A stretch of 64,000 bases of DNA from Ardenticatenaceae bacterium (GCA_020634395.1 JACKBU010000004.1:1-64000), one strand, 5' to 3'; numbered from the stretch's first letter, positions 53,501-63,500 are shown. Program-made: numbers and translations. Notes: generated by a model from the letters alone, not told the origin.

Positions 53501-54712
53501 GGCTGCGGCTACTGTCGTCAGCCAGGGCAAATCGCCAGGCTGACCAACGGTGGCGTCACCAGGACCATTGTTGCCGGCTGAAGTCGCCACAAAGATACCT
53601 GCGTCGCGGATAGCCAGCCATTGCATTGCTTCTGTGTCGGCCCAGGGATCGCCGGTTGGTGAATCAGCGCCGATGGAGTAGTTAATGACGTCAACGCCAT
53701 CCAGAAGCGCCTGATCGCGGGCGGCAGACAACGCGGAGTTGGTGCAGCAAGCCGCATAGGCGATGATGTTGGCGTGCGGCGCAACACCGGAAATAGTCGC
53801 TGTATACACATCGGTGGGTGTTTCTACAGTTGTGTCTTCGACGTAGTTGCCGGCGGCTGTGCTGGCGGTATGCGAACCATGCCCATCCTCGTCGCGCGGG
53901 GTAGAAGATACGGAGGTGTAACCCCAGGCGCCGATCAGTTTGTCATTGCAAGGGAAGGTCGGGTCATAGGCCACAACTCCAGGCGGCGGGGACGTGTTCG
54001 TGGGGTCGCAAACACCGACATAATTGCCGGTGCCAAAGGGGTTGGTGTGCGTATAACCATCGCCGCCGGTGGCGGCAAAGGAGGGGTTCCAGGGATCAAT
54101 GCCGGTATCAATGACACCAACGATGATGCCTTCACCCTTTGTGCCGGCATCGCCGGTAGCGGAACCATCCCAGATACCCGGTGCGCCGATCCAGGCGGGT
54201 CCGGCATCGGTCTGGAGTTCAAATTCTCGTTCGCGTTCAACGAATTTGACGTTGCCCAGTTTGGCGATGGTCGCGGCTTCTTCAGGGGTCATGGTCGCCG
54301 CATAACCGTTTACCGTGGCTTTGTACTCGTAGGCAATGTCCAGGGAGCGCCCGATGGCGGCATTCGCTTCAGCGATGGAGGCGGCGCGACGGCCGTCCAG
54401 GTAAGCGAGATAGGCCTGGCTGGCCGGTGAGCTGGCATCTAGTTTGGCCTTGCCACTGGCCGATGGGTTCGTGGCTGCCAGCCCCTCAATGCCACCACGA
54501 TAGCTGGCCAGGGGAACATCATTCAGGATTACCAAATAAATTGCCGGACCGGCAGCGTCTTTGGGTTGTACCACGACGCCAGAACCTGCCGGCTGGGCAG
54601 TGGCTCCTTCGAAGACTGAAGCGTCGGCGGCCGGTTCGGCAGCAATCGCGACAGCATTAGCAACAACTAACGCAATGAGCATTAATGTTACTAAAAGTAC
54701 TTTACGTCTCAT
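50591..54712 (-). CDS. Secreted subtilisin-like protease with PA and DUF11-type domains
   Basis: The 1373-residue product starts after GAGGAGG. A signal peptide is cut after VAIAA, and an I9-type propeptide follows. The S8 domain has Asp202 (GVIDTGID), His278 (EDGHGSHTAST) and Ser615 (ISGTSMSSPHVAG), with a protease-associated (PA) domain inserted at about 415-555. C-terminal beta-rich domains include a pre-peptidase-type segment (DAPDVDLYVGTGD) and a DUF11-type repeat (NTNVAMPGDTLTYTITIM). It ends PTYMPIILKP. It should degrade extracellular protein. Codon use is less extreme and there are only four ACGGCCGT sites in 4.1 kb, fewer than in its neighbours. Confidence 0.9.
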   Translation of the reverse strand: MRRKVLLVTLMLIALVVANAVAIAAEPAADASVFEGATAQPAGSGVVVQPKDAAGPAIYLVILNDVPLASYRGGIEGLAATNPSASGKAKLDASSPASQAYLAYLDGRRAASIAEANAAIGRSLDIAYEYKATVNGYAATMTPEEAATIAKLGNVKFVEREREFELQTDAGPAWIGAPGIWDGSATGDAGTKGEGIIVGVIDTGIDPWNPSFAATGGDGYTHTNPFGTGNYVGVCDPTNTSPPPGVVAYDPTFPCNDKLIGAWGYTSVSSTPRDEDGHGSHTASTAAGNYVEDTTVETPTDVYTATISGVAPHANIIAYAACCTNSALSAARDQALLDGVDVINYSIGADSPTGDPWADTEAMQWLAIRDAGIFVATSAGNNGPGDATVGQPGDLPWLTTVAAASHNRAFLQEITLDDGSGNPLTLSGLAMTSGLPATPIVFAADYADPPSISAEDARLCADGVFPPGTFSGEIVICERGTYGRVAKGQTVLDGGAGGYILAQPDEFGGGPGSLLADPHVLPAIHIDYYTYQALLDYMNAATGTVTGTIAGAVRDISDANGDVMAAFSSRGPNGGFFKDLIVPNVTAPGRDIWAAYHQGPGGDGDYTWNVISGTSMSSPHVAGSGALLKAAHPDWTPAQIESALMTTGVRTVINDDGVNTATPFAQGSGRVDLVAAVQAGLVLDVSTTAFEDSDPRTGGDPTTLNLAEMGNSSCVQSCSWTRTVESTLSAAETYTLTLDLPTGMTGSVTPTSFTIDPGASQTFTVTVNVLGLDESWHFGSLEITPAGASTPAQHMVIGVQPNTGDLPDLVNLQTRRDAGSDLVTGLTAIEITDLTVETYGLVKGTEYNTMLVEDPTHSDVYDDINGDGIFYTTVNVPADAKRLIAQVTESDAPDVDLYVGTGDTPSQSTEVCISATGAALEYCDITDPAAGTWWVLIQNWAASATPPDHIQFMTAVVPTEDAGNMTVTGPTAVAALDPFDLRIYWDEDMNAGEYWYGGFTLGTDAAHPGNIGYVPVNLQRIEDDVIKTVNTNVAMPGDTLTYTITIMPNVLGENLNYNILDTIPDGLTYVPGSATASDGSVLVGLDTLFWTGTMISPANAQPMYNISTPATDPMCDTGFGGYVNLEDFGIFTQASITGDTVRFTAFSSGNPFSFYGVDNTGVSFTDDGFAIFDGANNYGGSPWVPQALPDAALPNDVAAILWQDFEIFYDAALNHGVSLATAGPNVAVIEYDNIQFYGGSADNFDFEVVLLRQPSDAPGDYEVVFAYDNLNGDLATDPFTIGLEDAAGGYADAYLNRGSAASLSNGDMICFDYAGGDLQPVEITYQVTVDAGVLGPVSNDVRSYTNNPGGKMDHTSATVVVGMPTYMPIILKP

Positions 54713-54898
54713 TTTGATATATCCTCCTCAAGATCGGGAAAAGTAAAATGGGCTGCTTTGACAAAAAGCAACAAAAAAACAAGGGGTCTTTGAGTCTTTG
54801 CTGATGGGCACCTCCTTATGATGTTTTGTGACGAGTATTGACCTTGTCACCCGACTTGATGTTGCTAACTGATACGCGGAAGATGGGTGTAATGAAAA

Positions 54899-54934
54899 AC
54901 GGCCGTCTCCCGGTAAAAACCAGGCAACGGCCGT
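54899..54934 (-). terminator. Hairpin made of two ACGGCCGT palindromes with a T-tract
   Basis: On the minus strand, two palindromes (54899-54906, 54927-54934) can pair over 15 positions with one mismatch around a 6-base loop, then TTTTT follows. It sits about 190 bases upstream of the subtilase start in an otherwise gene-free region, so it may be an attenuator. Confidence 0.55.
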
Positions 54935-54939
54935 AGAAA

Positions 54940-55485
54940 ACCTAATGAATTCTATTCGCGGGCACAAAACTGTGCAGTGCTAAGTTGGCTAAATGCGGAC
55001 AACCCACAAGCTGTGAATGCATGATGGATATTGAATTATCTTCTACAAATCGAAAAATAATATCGGATGGCTCGTTAATCCAATAGTGAATGAAACAGTT
55101 GTTTTGATGCAGTTTAATTATCCGATAGTTTTACGTTATTGTTTGAGGCTGTACTTGTATCTATCGTCAACTCTAAAACTTGGGTCGTACTTTAACTAGC
55201 GATCAGAAGGCTCCTTCCGATTGAACAGAAAGCCATTTTACACAAAGTTTATGAATTTGCCAGAAATTTTTTACTCAAACTGCTATGGAAAACAGCCACA
55301 AAAGAGGCGGCAAATCCATCCAGGCAGGCGACTCAGACAACGCCAGACCACGCTTGGCCTAAATTTGACCCTGAGGCTGCCTGCTCTTACAATTTCTTTG
55401 GAACATCCACCACGCCCTTTTCCTCTTGAACCCCGTAAGCTTGACCATCAGACTATTTCATACTGAAAATGGCAGGTAAAAAAAT
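54940..55485. other. 546-bp gene-free AT-rich stretch
   Basis: No ORF here has a ribosome site plus protein-like composition, there is no ACGGCCGT, and I see no convincing RNA element. The right end holds the promoter of the Nudix gene. Confidence 0.5.
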
Positions 55486-56076
55486 ATGGTAGAAGATTGG
55501 GAAATGTTGCAAAGTGAAACGTTAGCCAACTATCGCATCTTTACAGTGCGGCAAGATACGCGCCGTTCGCCGCGTACGGGAAACGTTCACAACTTTTTTG
55601 TCCTCGACGCCGCCGACTGGGTCAATATCATTCCTATAACGCCGGACGGCAAGGTCGTGTTTATCCGCCAGTTTCGTCACGGAACGGCCGCTGTAACCCT
55701 GGAGATTCCGGGGGGTGTGGTCGATGAGACGGACGCCGATCCCCAAACGGCCGCATACCGTGAAATGTTGGAGGAGACCGGCTACGATGCCCGGCAGATC
55801 ATCCACATCGGAATTGTGGAGCCGAACCCGGCCTTCCTGAATAACCGCTGCCACACCTATCTCGCTCTGGGTGCGTGCTGGAAACAAGCGCCGCAGTTTG
55901 ATGGGGCCGAGGATATTTCCACGGAAGAAATAGATCTAACGGCCGTTCCCTCCCTCATCACCAGCGGCCAGATCACCCACGCCCTCGTCGTTGCCGCTTT
56001 TTATCACCTGGACCAGGTGCGCCGCCAGCAGCCAGATCTGTTTAATTTTGCCAACGGCCGTCTTTCACCCCAATAA
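55486..56076 (+). CDS. Nudix hydrolase, ADP-ribose pyrophosphatase-like
   Basis: The 196-residue protein has the ADPRase layout: VNIIPITPDGKVVFIRQFRHG, then PGGVVDETDADPQTAAYREM and LEETGYDA. The metal-binding REMLEETG is intact. The first Glu of the Nudix box is shifted by an irregular loop, which is common in this subfamily. It likely cleaves ADP-ribose or an NDP-sugar. ppc starts 5 bp later, so the two are co-transcribed. Confidence 0.88.
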   Translation: MVEDWEMLQSETLANYRIFTVRQDTRRSPRTGNVHNFFVLDAADWVNIIPITPDGKVVFIRQFRHGTAAVTLEIPGGVVDETDADPQTAAYREMLEETGYDARQIIHIGIVEPNPAFLNNRCHTYLALGACWKQAPQFDGAEDISTEEIDLTAVPSLITSGQITHALVVAAFYHLDQVRRQQPDLFNFANGRLSPQ

Positions 56077-56081
56077 ATCTT

Positions 56082-58853
56082 ATGTCAAACGAACCCCTAC
56101 AAAGTGTACTCAGTCAAGATATTCACCTCCTGGGCGACATCCTCGGCAAGGTGATGCGTCGTCATGCGGGCATCGAAGTCTTCGAACTGGAAGAACGCAT
56201 CCGCGCCCTAACCAAGGCCCGCCGCGCCGACGAAGACACGGCCATCGACCGCCGCCTGGAGGAAATTGTCAGCCGCCTCAATTTACACGAGGCCGAACTC
56301 ATCGCTCGCAGCTTCGCCATTTACTTCGAGCTGATCAACCTGGCCGAAGAGCAGCACCGCGTCAGCGTGCTGCGCGAGCGCGAACGCGCCGCCCATCCAC
56401 AGGCGCTAACCGAATCCATCCCCACGGCCGTTGCCACCCTGCGCCAGATGGGAGTAGATGAATTTGAGATGGCCCAACTGCTGCAGCGCCTGCACATCGA
56501 GCTCGTTTTTACCGCGCATCCGACCCAGGCCAAGCGCCGTACCGTCATCGCCAAGCTGCGCCGCCTGGCCAACGCCCTCACCGAACTACAAGAACGCAAC
56601 CTGCTGCCCGCCGAGCGCCGCCAACTCGAAGCCCAAATCACGGCCGAAGTAACGGCCTTGTGGGTCACCGACCACAGCCGCACCACCAAACCCACCGTCA
56701 CCGATGAAGTGCGCACCGGCCTGTACTACTTCGACATCACTCTCTGGGATGTGCTGCCGGACGTTTACGCCGCGATGGCCGCTGCCCTGGCTACCCACTA
56801 TCCTACCCTGCCCTGGCCGGAACGCTTCCTGACCTTTGGCTCCTGGATCGGCGGTGACCGCGACGGCAATCCCAACGTCACGGCCGACGTAACGGCCGAA
56901 ACGCTGCGACTGCATCGTGGCCTGGCCGTAGAACGCCACCGCGCCGCCTCCCGCCAGTTGGATCGCTCCTTAAGCGTATCCGATCAATTGGCCCAGATCA
57001 GCCCGGCGCTAAAGGCGGCGCTGGCCGCGGCCCGCAATCGCTCCGAACACGTCGCCTTCTTGCAAACCCGTTATCCCCACGAACCGTACCGCCTCTGGTC
57101 GGCTGTGATTAAGGCCGATCTGGCCGAATCGTCGCGCGGTGACATGGTAGGCCGTCTGACTGGCCAGTCTAATCCGCCGGTGCGGCTGCGGCGCATGGAG
57201 GATTTACAGGAGCCGTTGGCGCTGATGGACGCCTCGCTGCGTGAAGGCGGCCTGGCCGACCTGGCCGACGCCGATCTGGCGCGTATGCGCGATCAGGTGG
57301 AGGTGTTTGGTCTGCACGCGGCCCGGTTGGACATTCGCCAGTACAGTGAATACAACACGGCCGTTCTCGACGAACTCTTCCGCAAGCTCAACCTTCTCAC
57401 CGGCTTTGGGCAGATGACTGGCCCCGAGCGAGCCGCTGCCCTCACCCGGCTGCTGGCCGATCCCCTTCCCGATCTAAGCGCCCTCAGCGATTTGTCGCCG
57501 GAAGCAGACGAAACTTTGAAACTCTTCCAGATTTTGCAGCGCGCGGTCGATTTTTACGGTTCAGACCTGATCGGCCCCTACATCGTCAGTATGACCCACG
57601 GACCGGAGGACATTCTGGCGCCGCTGCTGCTGGCCCGCTGGCATGGCATTTGCCTGGATCCCGATGACGAGAAAGAAGGTCTGACCTTCGCTCCGCTGTT
57701 TGAAACGCGGGAGGATTTGCGCGCTGCGCCGGACGTCATGGCGGCGCTGTTTACCCATTTGGCCTACGCGCCGCATCTGGCGCGCGTTAACCGCCGGCAA
57801 ACCATCATGATCGGTTACTCGGACAGCAACAAGGATGCCGGCTATCTGGCGGCTAACTGGGAGCTGTATCAGGCGCAGGAGGCGTTGGCTGCCGCCTGCC
57901 AGGAGCATCAGGTGATGATGATGTTGTTTCACGGCCGTGGTGGTACTGTCGCTCGCGGCGGCGGTCCCACCAACCGGGCGATCCTGGCGCAGCCGCCGGG
58001 ATCGGTAAACGGCCGTATCCGCATCACCGAACAGGGCGAAGTGATCGACGAAAATTACGGCCACCCGGCCATCGCCCGGCGGCACCTGGAGCAGATCGTC
58101 CACGCGGTGCTGCTGGCCAGCGTGCCGCCCTATCACCGCCCGCAGTCCGCGCCGAAAGAAGCGTGGCGCATGGCGATGAACGACCTGACGGCCGTCGCTT
58201 ACCGCGCCTACCGCCAGCTTATTTACGAAACGCCGGCGCTGTTGGATTACTGGCAGCAGGCAACACCTATCAACGAAATCAGCCAGATGCGGATTGGTTC
58301 ACGGCCGTCGCGCCGCGCGGGCAAGGCCACGCTGGACAGCTTGCGGGCCATTCCCTGGGGCTTTAGCTGGATGCAGTGCCGCCACGTGCTGCCGGGCTGG
58401 TACGGCATCGGCGCAGCCCTGGCCTCGTTCAGCGACATCCCCCTGCTGCAAGAGATGTACCAGGAGTGGCCTTTCTTCCGTCACAGTCTGGACAACGCCC
58501 AGATGGCTCTGGCCAAGGCCGACATGGGCATTGCCCGCCTGTACGCCGGGCTGGTAGAGGATACGGCCGTGCGCGACAACATATTCGGGCAGATCGAGGG
58601 CGCCTTCTACGAAACCCGCCGCCTGGTTTTGCTTGTGACCGATCAGCGGGAACTGCTGGATAACGCGCCCACGCTGCAGCGCACCATCCGCCGCCGCAAT
58701 CCGTACGTCGATCCGCTAAACTTTATCCAGGTGGCCTTGCTGCGCCGCCTGCGTTTCCTGTCGGAGCAAGACAGCCCCAAAGCGCAGGAAATTCTTCATG
58801 CTATTTTCTTGACGATTAATGGGATTGCGGCGGGGTTGAAGAATACGGGGTAG
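56082..58853 (+). CDS. ppc: Phosphoenolpyruvate carboxylase
   Basis: The 923-residue enzyme makes oxaloacetate from PEP and bicarbonate (anaplerosis). Signatures: VFTAHPTQAKRRT with catalytic His146, GGDRDGNPNVT, the second pattern GYSDSNKDAGYLAA, and the glycine loop FHGRGGTVARGGGPT. The C-terminus is KNTG, equivalent to the QNTG that is essential in E. coli. Near-normal length. An intergenic 15-bp inverted repeat follows. Confidence 0.96.
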   Translation: MSNEPLQSVLSQDIHLLGDILGKVMRRHAGIEVFELEERIRALTKARRADEDTAIDRRLEEIVSRLNLHEAELIARSFAIYFELINLAEEQHRVSVLRERERAAHPQALTESIPTAVATLRQMGVDEFEMAQLLQRLHIELVFTAHPTQAKRRTVIAKLRRLANALTELQERNLLPAERRQLEAQITAEVTALWVTDHSRTTKPTVTDEVRTGLYYFDITLWDVLPDVYAAMAAALATHYPTLPWPERFLTFGSWIGGDRDGNPNVTADVTAETLRLHRGLAVERHRAASRQLDRSLSVSDQLAQISPALKAALAAARNRSEHVAFLQTRYPHEPYRLWSAVIKADLAESSRGDMVGRLTGQSNPPVRLRRMEDLQEPLALMDASLREGGLADLADADLARMRDQVEVFGLHAARLDIRQYSEYNTAVLDELFRKLNLLTGFGQMTGPERAAALTRLLADPLPDLSALSDLSPEADETLKLFQILQRAVDFYGSDLIGPYIVSMTHGPEDILAPLLLARWHGICLDPDDEKEGLTFAPLFETREDLRAAPDVMAALFTHLAYAPHLARVNRRQTIMIGYSDSNKDAGYLAANWELYQAQEALAAACQEHQVMMMLFHGRGGTVARGGGPTNRAILAQPPGSVNGRIRITEQGEVIDENYGHPAIARRHLEQIVHAVLLASVPPYHRPQSAPKEAWRMAMNDLTAVAYRAYRQLIYETPALLDYWQQATPINEISQMRIGSRPSRRAGKATLDSLRAIPWGFSWMQCRHVLPGWYGIGAALASFSDIPLLQEMYQEWPFFRHSLDNAQMALAKADMGIARLYAGLVEDTAVRDNIFGQIEGAFYETRRLVLLVTDQRELLDNAPTLQRTIRRRNPYVDPLNFIQVALLRRLRFLSEQDSPKAQEILHAIFLTINGIAAGLKNTG

Positions 58854-58858
58854 AACGT

Positions 58859-58891
58859 AGATTGGACCAATCTCCAAGATTGGTCCAATCT
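58859..58891. terminator. 15-bp perfect inverted repeat, 3-base loop
   Basis: AGATTGGACCAATCT (58859-58873) pairs with 58877-58891. It lies between the ends of ppc and the small minus-strand gene; bidirectional termination is likely. Confidence 0.7.
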
Positions 58892-58903
58892 GGGATACGG
58901 CCG

Positions 58904-59158
58904 TTACTTCACTTCTTCTTTCACGTGCCCATTGGCTCGCGCCCGCTCCCGGATCTCGTTGCGGCGCTGGTCATAGGCTTCATTGATTGTTTGGGCGGCG
59001 TGCTCGCCCCGTTCCATTAATTTCTCGGAATAAGGTCCGGCGTTCTCGCGCACGTTTTCCACGAGTACGGCCGTTACCCCCAGACCCAACAGAAGCGTCT
59101 GCCGCGTCACGTGTTTAACCCGGCTGCAAACTGCCCCAACTGTGCTTTTTAGTGCCAT
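58904..59158 (-). CDS. Small membrane-associated helical protein
   Basis: The 84-residue protein has a hydrophobic segment (LLLGLGVTAVLVENV) followed by a charged amphipathic helix (LMERGEHAAQTINEAYDQRR), a little like phasin or YtxH proteins. Function unknown. Confidence 0.6.
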   Translation of the reverse strand: MALKSTVGAVCSRVKHVTRQTLLLGLGVTAVLVENVRENAGPYSEKLMERGEHAAQTINEAYDQRRNEIRERARANGHVKEEVK

Positions 59159-59327
59159 TTTCTTTCTCCACTTTACCCTGAGATGTCAGATTGGACTGTT
59201 TCGACGATTGCTCCAATCCTGTCCAATAACCAAAGGATGATAAGAAAAATATAACGCAGCGCGTCACGGCAGTCAAGTGCCAGCTTTTGCGTTGCCGGGC
59301 AACGGCCGTAATGTTACACTCGCCTTT

Positions 59328-60539
59328 ATGACCACAGAACTGACCACTGGCGTCCTGACCCTCAAGCCCGGCCGTGAAAAGCCGGTCCTCAACCGCCACC
59401 CCTGGGTATTTTCCGGGGCGGTGCATCACAGCGACGGCCGTTACCAGCCCGGCGATCTGGTAACGATTGTGAGCAAAGACGGCCGTTTCCTGGCTACGGC
59501 CTACGTCAATCCCCACTCCCAAATCCGCGCGCGCATCCTCAGTTGGGATGCCAACGAAGCCATCAACGACGATTTCTGGCAGCGCCGCCTCCATCGCGCC
59601 CACAGGATGCGGCAGGAGCTGGATCTGGATCAAACGACAGCCTATCGCCTGGTCAACGCCGAAGCCGACGGCCTGCCCGGTCTCATCGTGGATCGATACA
59701 ACGATTACCTGGTGATGCAGTGTTTGACCCAGGGCATTGACCGGCGCAAAAAGCGGCTGGCTGAGCTGTTGGCCGCGGAATGGCAGCCCGCCGGTATCCT
59801 GGAGCGCTCCGATGCCAGCGTGCGCGCCAAAGAAGGCCTGCCGGAAGAAAACGGCTTGCTCTGGGGGACACCGCCGCCTGATCCGCTGCTTATTCAGGAA
59901 AACGGCCACACCTTCGCCGTGGATCTATCTGGTGGGCATAAAACGGGCTTTTATCTCGACCAGCGGGTTAATCGGGCCATCGTCTGTGCCCCGCGCCACG
60001 TGGCCGGCAAGGAAATTCTGAACGTTTTTGCCTACACCGGCGGTTTTGCTGTTTACGCGGCGGCTCATGGCGCCGGCCCCATCACCAACATCGACAGTTC
60101 GCTGGATGTTTTGGAGCTGGCGGAGCAGAACGTGCTGCGCGCCGCTGCCGAACGGCCGTCTGACGAATACCTGCTGGGTGATGCGTTTATGATCTTACGC
60201 GATTTTCGGGATAACGGCCGTCAGTTCGACGTCGTCATTCTCGATCCCCCCAAATTCGCCCACAGCCAGCGCGACCTGGAACGTGCCGCGCGGGGCTACA
60301 AAGACCTCAACTGGCTGGCCCTGCGCCTGCTGCGCCCCGGCGGCCTGCTGGCTACCTTTTCCTGCTCCGGCCTCGTCAGCGCGGACCTCTTTCAAAAAAT
60401 AGTTTTCAGCGCGGCTGTAGATGCCGGCCGTGACGTGCAAATCTTGCAGCCCTTGGCCCAGGCGCCGGATCATCCGGTGCTGCTCTCATTTCCTGAGTCT
60501 GCTTATCTGAAGGGATTGCTTTGCCGGGTGGGGGAGTGA
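59328..60539 (+). CDS. rlmI: 23S rRNA (cytosine-C5) methyltransferase, RlmI-like
   Basis: ATG 59328 gives 403 residues. An N-terminal PUA domain (LNRHPWVFSGAVH) precedes a SAM-binding Rossmann fold: ILNVFAYTGGFAVYAA is motif I, VVILDPPKFA is motif IV, and LLATFSCSG carries the catalytic-type Cys. GGHKTGFYLDQR is typical of the RlmI/RlmK group. By family it would methylate C1962 of 23S rRNA (E. coli numbering). Confidence 0.87.
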   Translation: MTTELTTGVLTLKPGREKPVLNRHPWVFSGAVHHSDGRYQPGDLVTIVSKDGRFLATAYVNPHSQIRARILSWDANEAINDDFWQRRLHRAHRMRQELDLDQTTAYRLVNAEADGLPGLIVDRYNDYLVMQCLTQGIDRRKKRLAELLAAEWQPAGILERSDASVRAKEGLPEENGLLWGTPPPDPLLIQENGHTFAVDLSGGHKTGFYLDQRVNRAIVCAPRHVAGKEILNVFAYTGGFAVYAAAHGAGPITNIDSSLDVLELAEQNVLRAAAERPSDEYLLGDAFMILRDFRDNGRQFDVVILDPPKFAHSQRDLERAARGYKDLNWLALRLLRPGGLLATFSCSGLVSADLFQKIVFSAAVDAGRDVQILQPLAQAPDHPVLLSFPESAYLKGLLCRVGE

Positions 60540-60584
60540 TGGGTGTCGGGGTATTCAGGTGCTCAGGGAAACGCCCCCAGGCGC

Positions 60585-63500
60585 CTACTCCAGTTCTTCG
60601 GCCAGAGCGGCGGCTTCCTGGCGCATGATGTCGCTGCGCGCGGCGCTGCCATGTGCAGCTTCGTAGTCGGCCCAGGCTTGCAGCGTGCGGATCTGTTCGC
60701 GGTAGGTAGCAGTGCTGTTGCCGCCGGCCCGCCGCAGCAGACGCAGGCTTTCCTGGAAACAGTCGCCAGGTTGATACGGCCGTTCCGCCAGCATCAGAGG
60801 CAGCGCATGGGCCGGTAACTGCGCGGCAATCAATCCCAGCACGTGCCAACTGGCGCCCCGCAGAGTGTCGTCGGCCATGTGCAGGGCAACGGTCTGCGCT
60901 TTGAGGATGGCTTCCTGGGCGATAGGTGTTTTCTCCTGTCCCAACGCAGCCTCTGCCAGGAACAGGTAAGCCTGCCCCAGCCCGCGCCATCGGCCAATTG
61001 TCTCTTTACTCTCCGCATACTGGATGATACGTCGCAGCAGCCGTTCGGCGGGCAGGTAATGACCCACGCCGGCCAAGGCGCCGCCCAAGTCGGTGCGGTA
61101 AAACATCTCGCCGTATCGGTCGCCAATGGCGCTGGCTATAGCCAGCGCTTCCCGATACACGGGCACGGCCGCACGCGGTTTGCCGCGCAGATAGGCCAGA
61201 TTCCCCAGCCGGTGCAGCACCTGGCTGACCTCTGCCTGGCGTTCTGCCTGGCGGGCGTGGCGCAGCGCCAGCAGCAGGTTTTGTTCGGCCGTCTTGTACT
61301 GGCCCATTTTTGTGTACAGTTCGCCCAACGCCCGGAAGGCCATGATTTTGCTGGATGCATTTCCTGGCTCGTTGTTGGCCTGGTCGGCGACAACTTGCAG
61401 GCGTTCCAGGAAGTGCAAAGCGTGGGTTTGACGCCCCCAGGCGATGTAGAGGCTGCAAAGGAGCTGCAGGCTTTGGATAACGGCCGTTGTCTCCTGCAGC
61501 TCTTCGCTAAATGCCAGTGACTGGCGCGCTGCAGCCAGCGCCAGCGCCGTATCGCCCAGCCGGTGGTAGGCTTCGCTTTTATAGCGCAGCGCCTGCGCCA
61601 GTTGGACCTCATCGCTGACCAGCCAGGCCACTTTTTCGGCCCGGGTTGCGGTCTCCAGCAAATTGGCATATTGAGTCTGCTCCACCATAATGTCCGACAG
61701 CCCATTCAGCGCCCGCGCCTGTGCCGACAGGTCGCCATCATTTTCGGCTGTCTGGCGCATGGCGCGATACGTGGCGGCTGCTTCTACCAGCTGCGCCTGC
61801 AGCCGCAGCAGGCGGGCCACCCGCTCTTGCACGCTTACCTGCCAGGCAGCGTGAACGGGGTTGTTGGCCAGAAGAGCCAGCAGGCGGCGGTAGTGGCGCA
61901 GCGCCAGGGCCGGATTGGCCATTTCTTCGGCGCGCAGGGCGGCCATTTCGTGCATCTCGGCTGCGGAGATAGGTTCTTCGGCCAGCTCAAAGTGATCGGC
62001 GATGAGGCTGGCGTATTCGGCGAGGCGTTCGCCGCTTTGTTCGGCCAGCCAGCCGGCTACCTGCCGATGGTAGGCGGGGCGGGTGCGCAGCAGCACGCTC
62101 TCGTAGGCGACTTCGCGCAGCATTTCGTGTTTGAACAGGAATGCCTCGCAGTTGGCAAAGACGGAGGCATTGCGGTGGAAGACCAGTTCTCGCTTTTCCA
62201 GGGCTTGCAGGGCTACCGTTGTTTCGGGCTCGCGGATGATGTTATCTTCTGCCAGGGCGTTCATGAGGATAACGGCCGTGTCCCAAAACACGCGCCCAAT
62301 CACTGCCGCCCGCTGCAGCGTCACCCGTTCCAGTGAAGAGAGCCGGTCCAGGCGCGCCTGCAGCACGCCGGTCAGCGTCAGCGGCACGCGCACGTTGGTC
62401 AGGTGCTTGTCCTGCACGCGCCAGACGGTATCGGTGGGGATGATGATGCCGTCCTCGATCAGGACTTTGATGAGTTCTTCGACGTAAAAAGGGTTGCCCT
62501 CGGCCCGGTCTACGATGAGGTTGCTGAGATCGGGTGGGATTTCGGGCAGGTGGCGCAAAATATCTTCGACCAACTGCTGGCTTTCGTTGCGGTTAAGGGC
62601 GCGCAGGGACATGACAAGTTGAGGGGCTTCTAACTGGCGGGTGGTGTCGGTAACGGCCGTTTGTCCCCATTTCGTCCGATTTTCAAACAGCGATGGTCGG
62701 GTAATTGCCAGCACGAGCAGAGGGGACTGCGTGCACAGACGCACCAGATGATCCACCAGATCCAGCGAGCCTTCGTCGGCCCAATGTACGTCTTCCAGCA
62801 CCAGCAGTGTGACGTGATGGTGGCTCATCAGCGCCCGCAGAAACACGGAGACGTCTTCAAAAGCGCGTTCCCGCACCTGGGTAATTTCTACTGGAGCCAG
62901 CGCCGCCGGAAATTCGTCATCCAGGCTCAGACCCAGCAGCTGCGCCACCGAGCGGATGCGCCGCCGCCATTCGGCGGCGTTGTGTTCGGTCAGCAGGTCG
63001 CCCAGGCTGTTCTGGAGCTTTTCTACCACGACAGGCGCCGGGTCAGAATCCTGGATGCCAAAAGTGGTCACAAAAAGATCGCGCAGAAGGGCGTAGGGCA
63101 GTTGTTTCATGCTCTGGTCCATGCGTCCCTTGAGCAGCAAAACGGCCGCAGGCAGCGCCTGCACCCACTGCGTAAACTCATAAATCAGCCGAGACTTCCC
63201 GACGCCCGCGTCACCGGCAATGGTGATGACCTGGCCCACCTGATTTTTAACCACCCGTTCTAGCGCCTTTTGCAGGGCACGTAGTTCCGCATCCCGGCCA
63301 ACCATCCGTGTTTCCACACCTTCGACGCCGCGGCCTTTACGATAAAAGCGGTGGGGCTTGGCGCCCAGGGCCAGGTAAACCTGGATCGGATCACGCTTGC
63401 CTTTGATCTGCACCGGTCCCAGCGGCTCAAAATCAAAAGTTCCACGCACAAGTTGGTACGTTTCGTGCGAAACGAGCACACCGCCCACGGGAGCCAGCCG

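Noticed and set aside
54728..54967. 79-codon minus-strand frame including AAGGAGGTG upstream of a short Lys/Phe-rich tail
   Set aside because: The strong ribosome-like site has no ATG at the proper distance, and the encoded sequence looks like leader DNA. A tiny leader peptide remains possible but unsupported.
55221..55466. 81-codon open frame in the gene-free stretch
   Set aside because: Arg/Pro-rich composition unlike a protein, no ribosome site, in a region with no coding signal.
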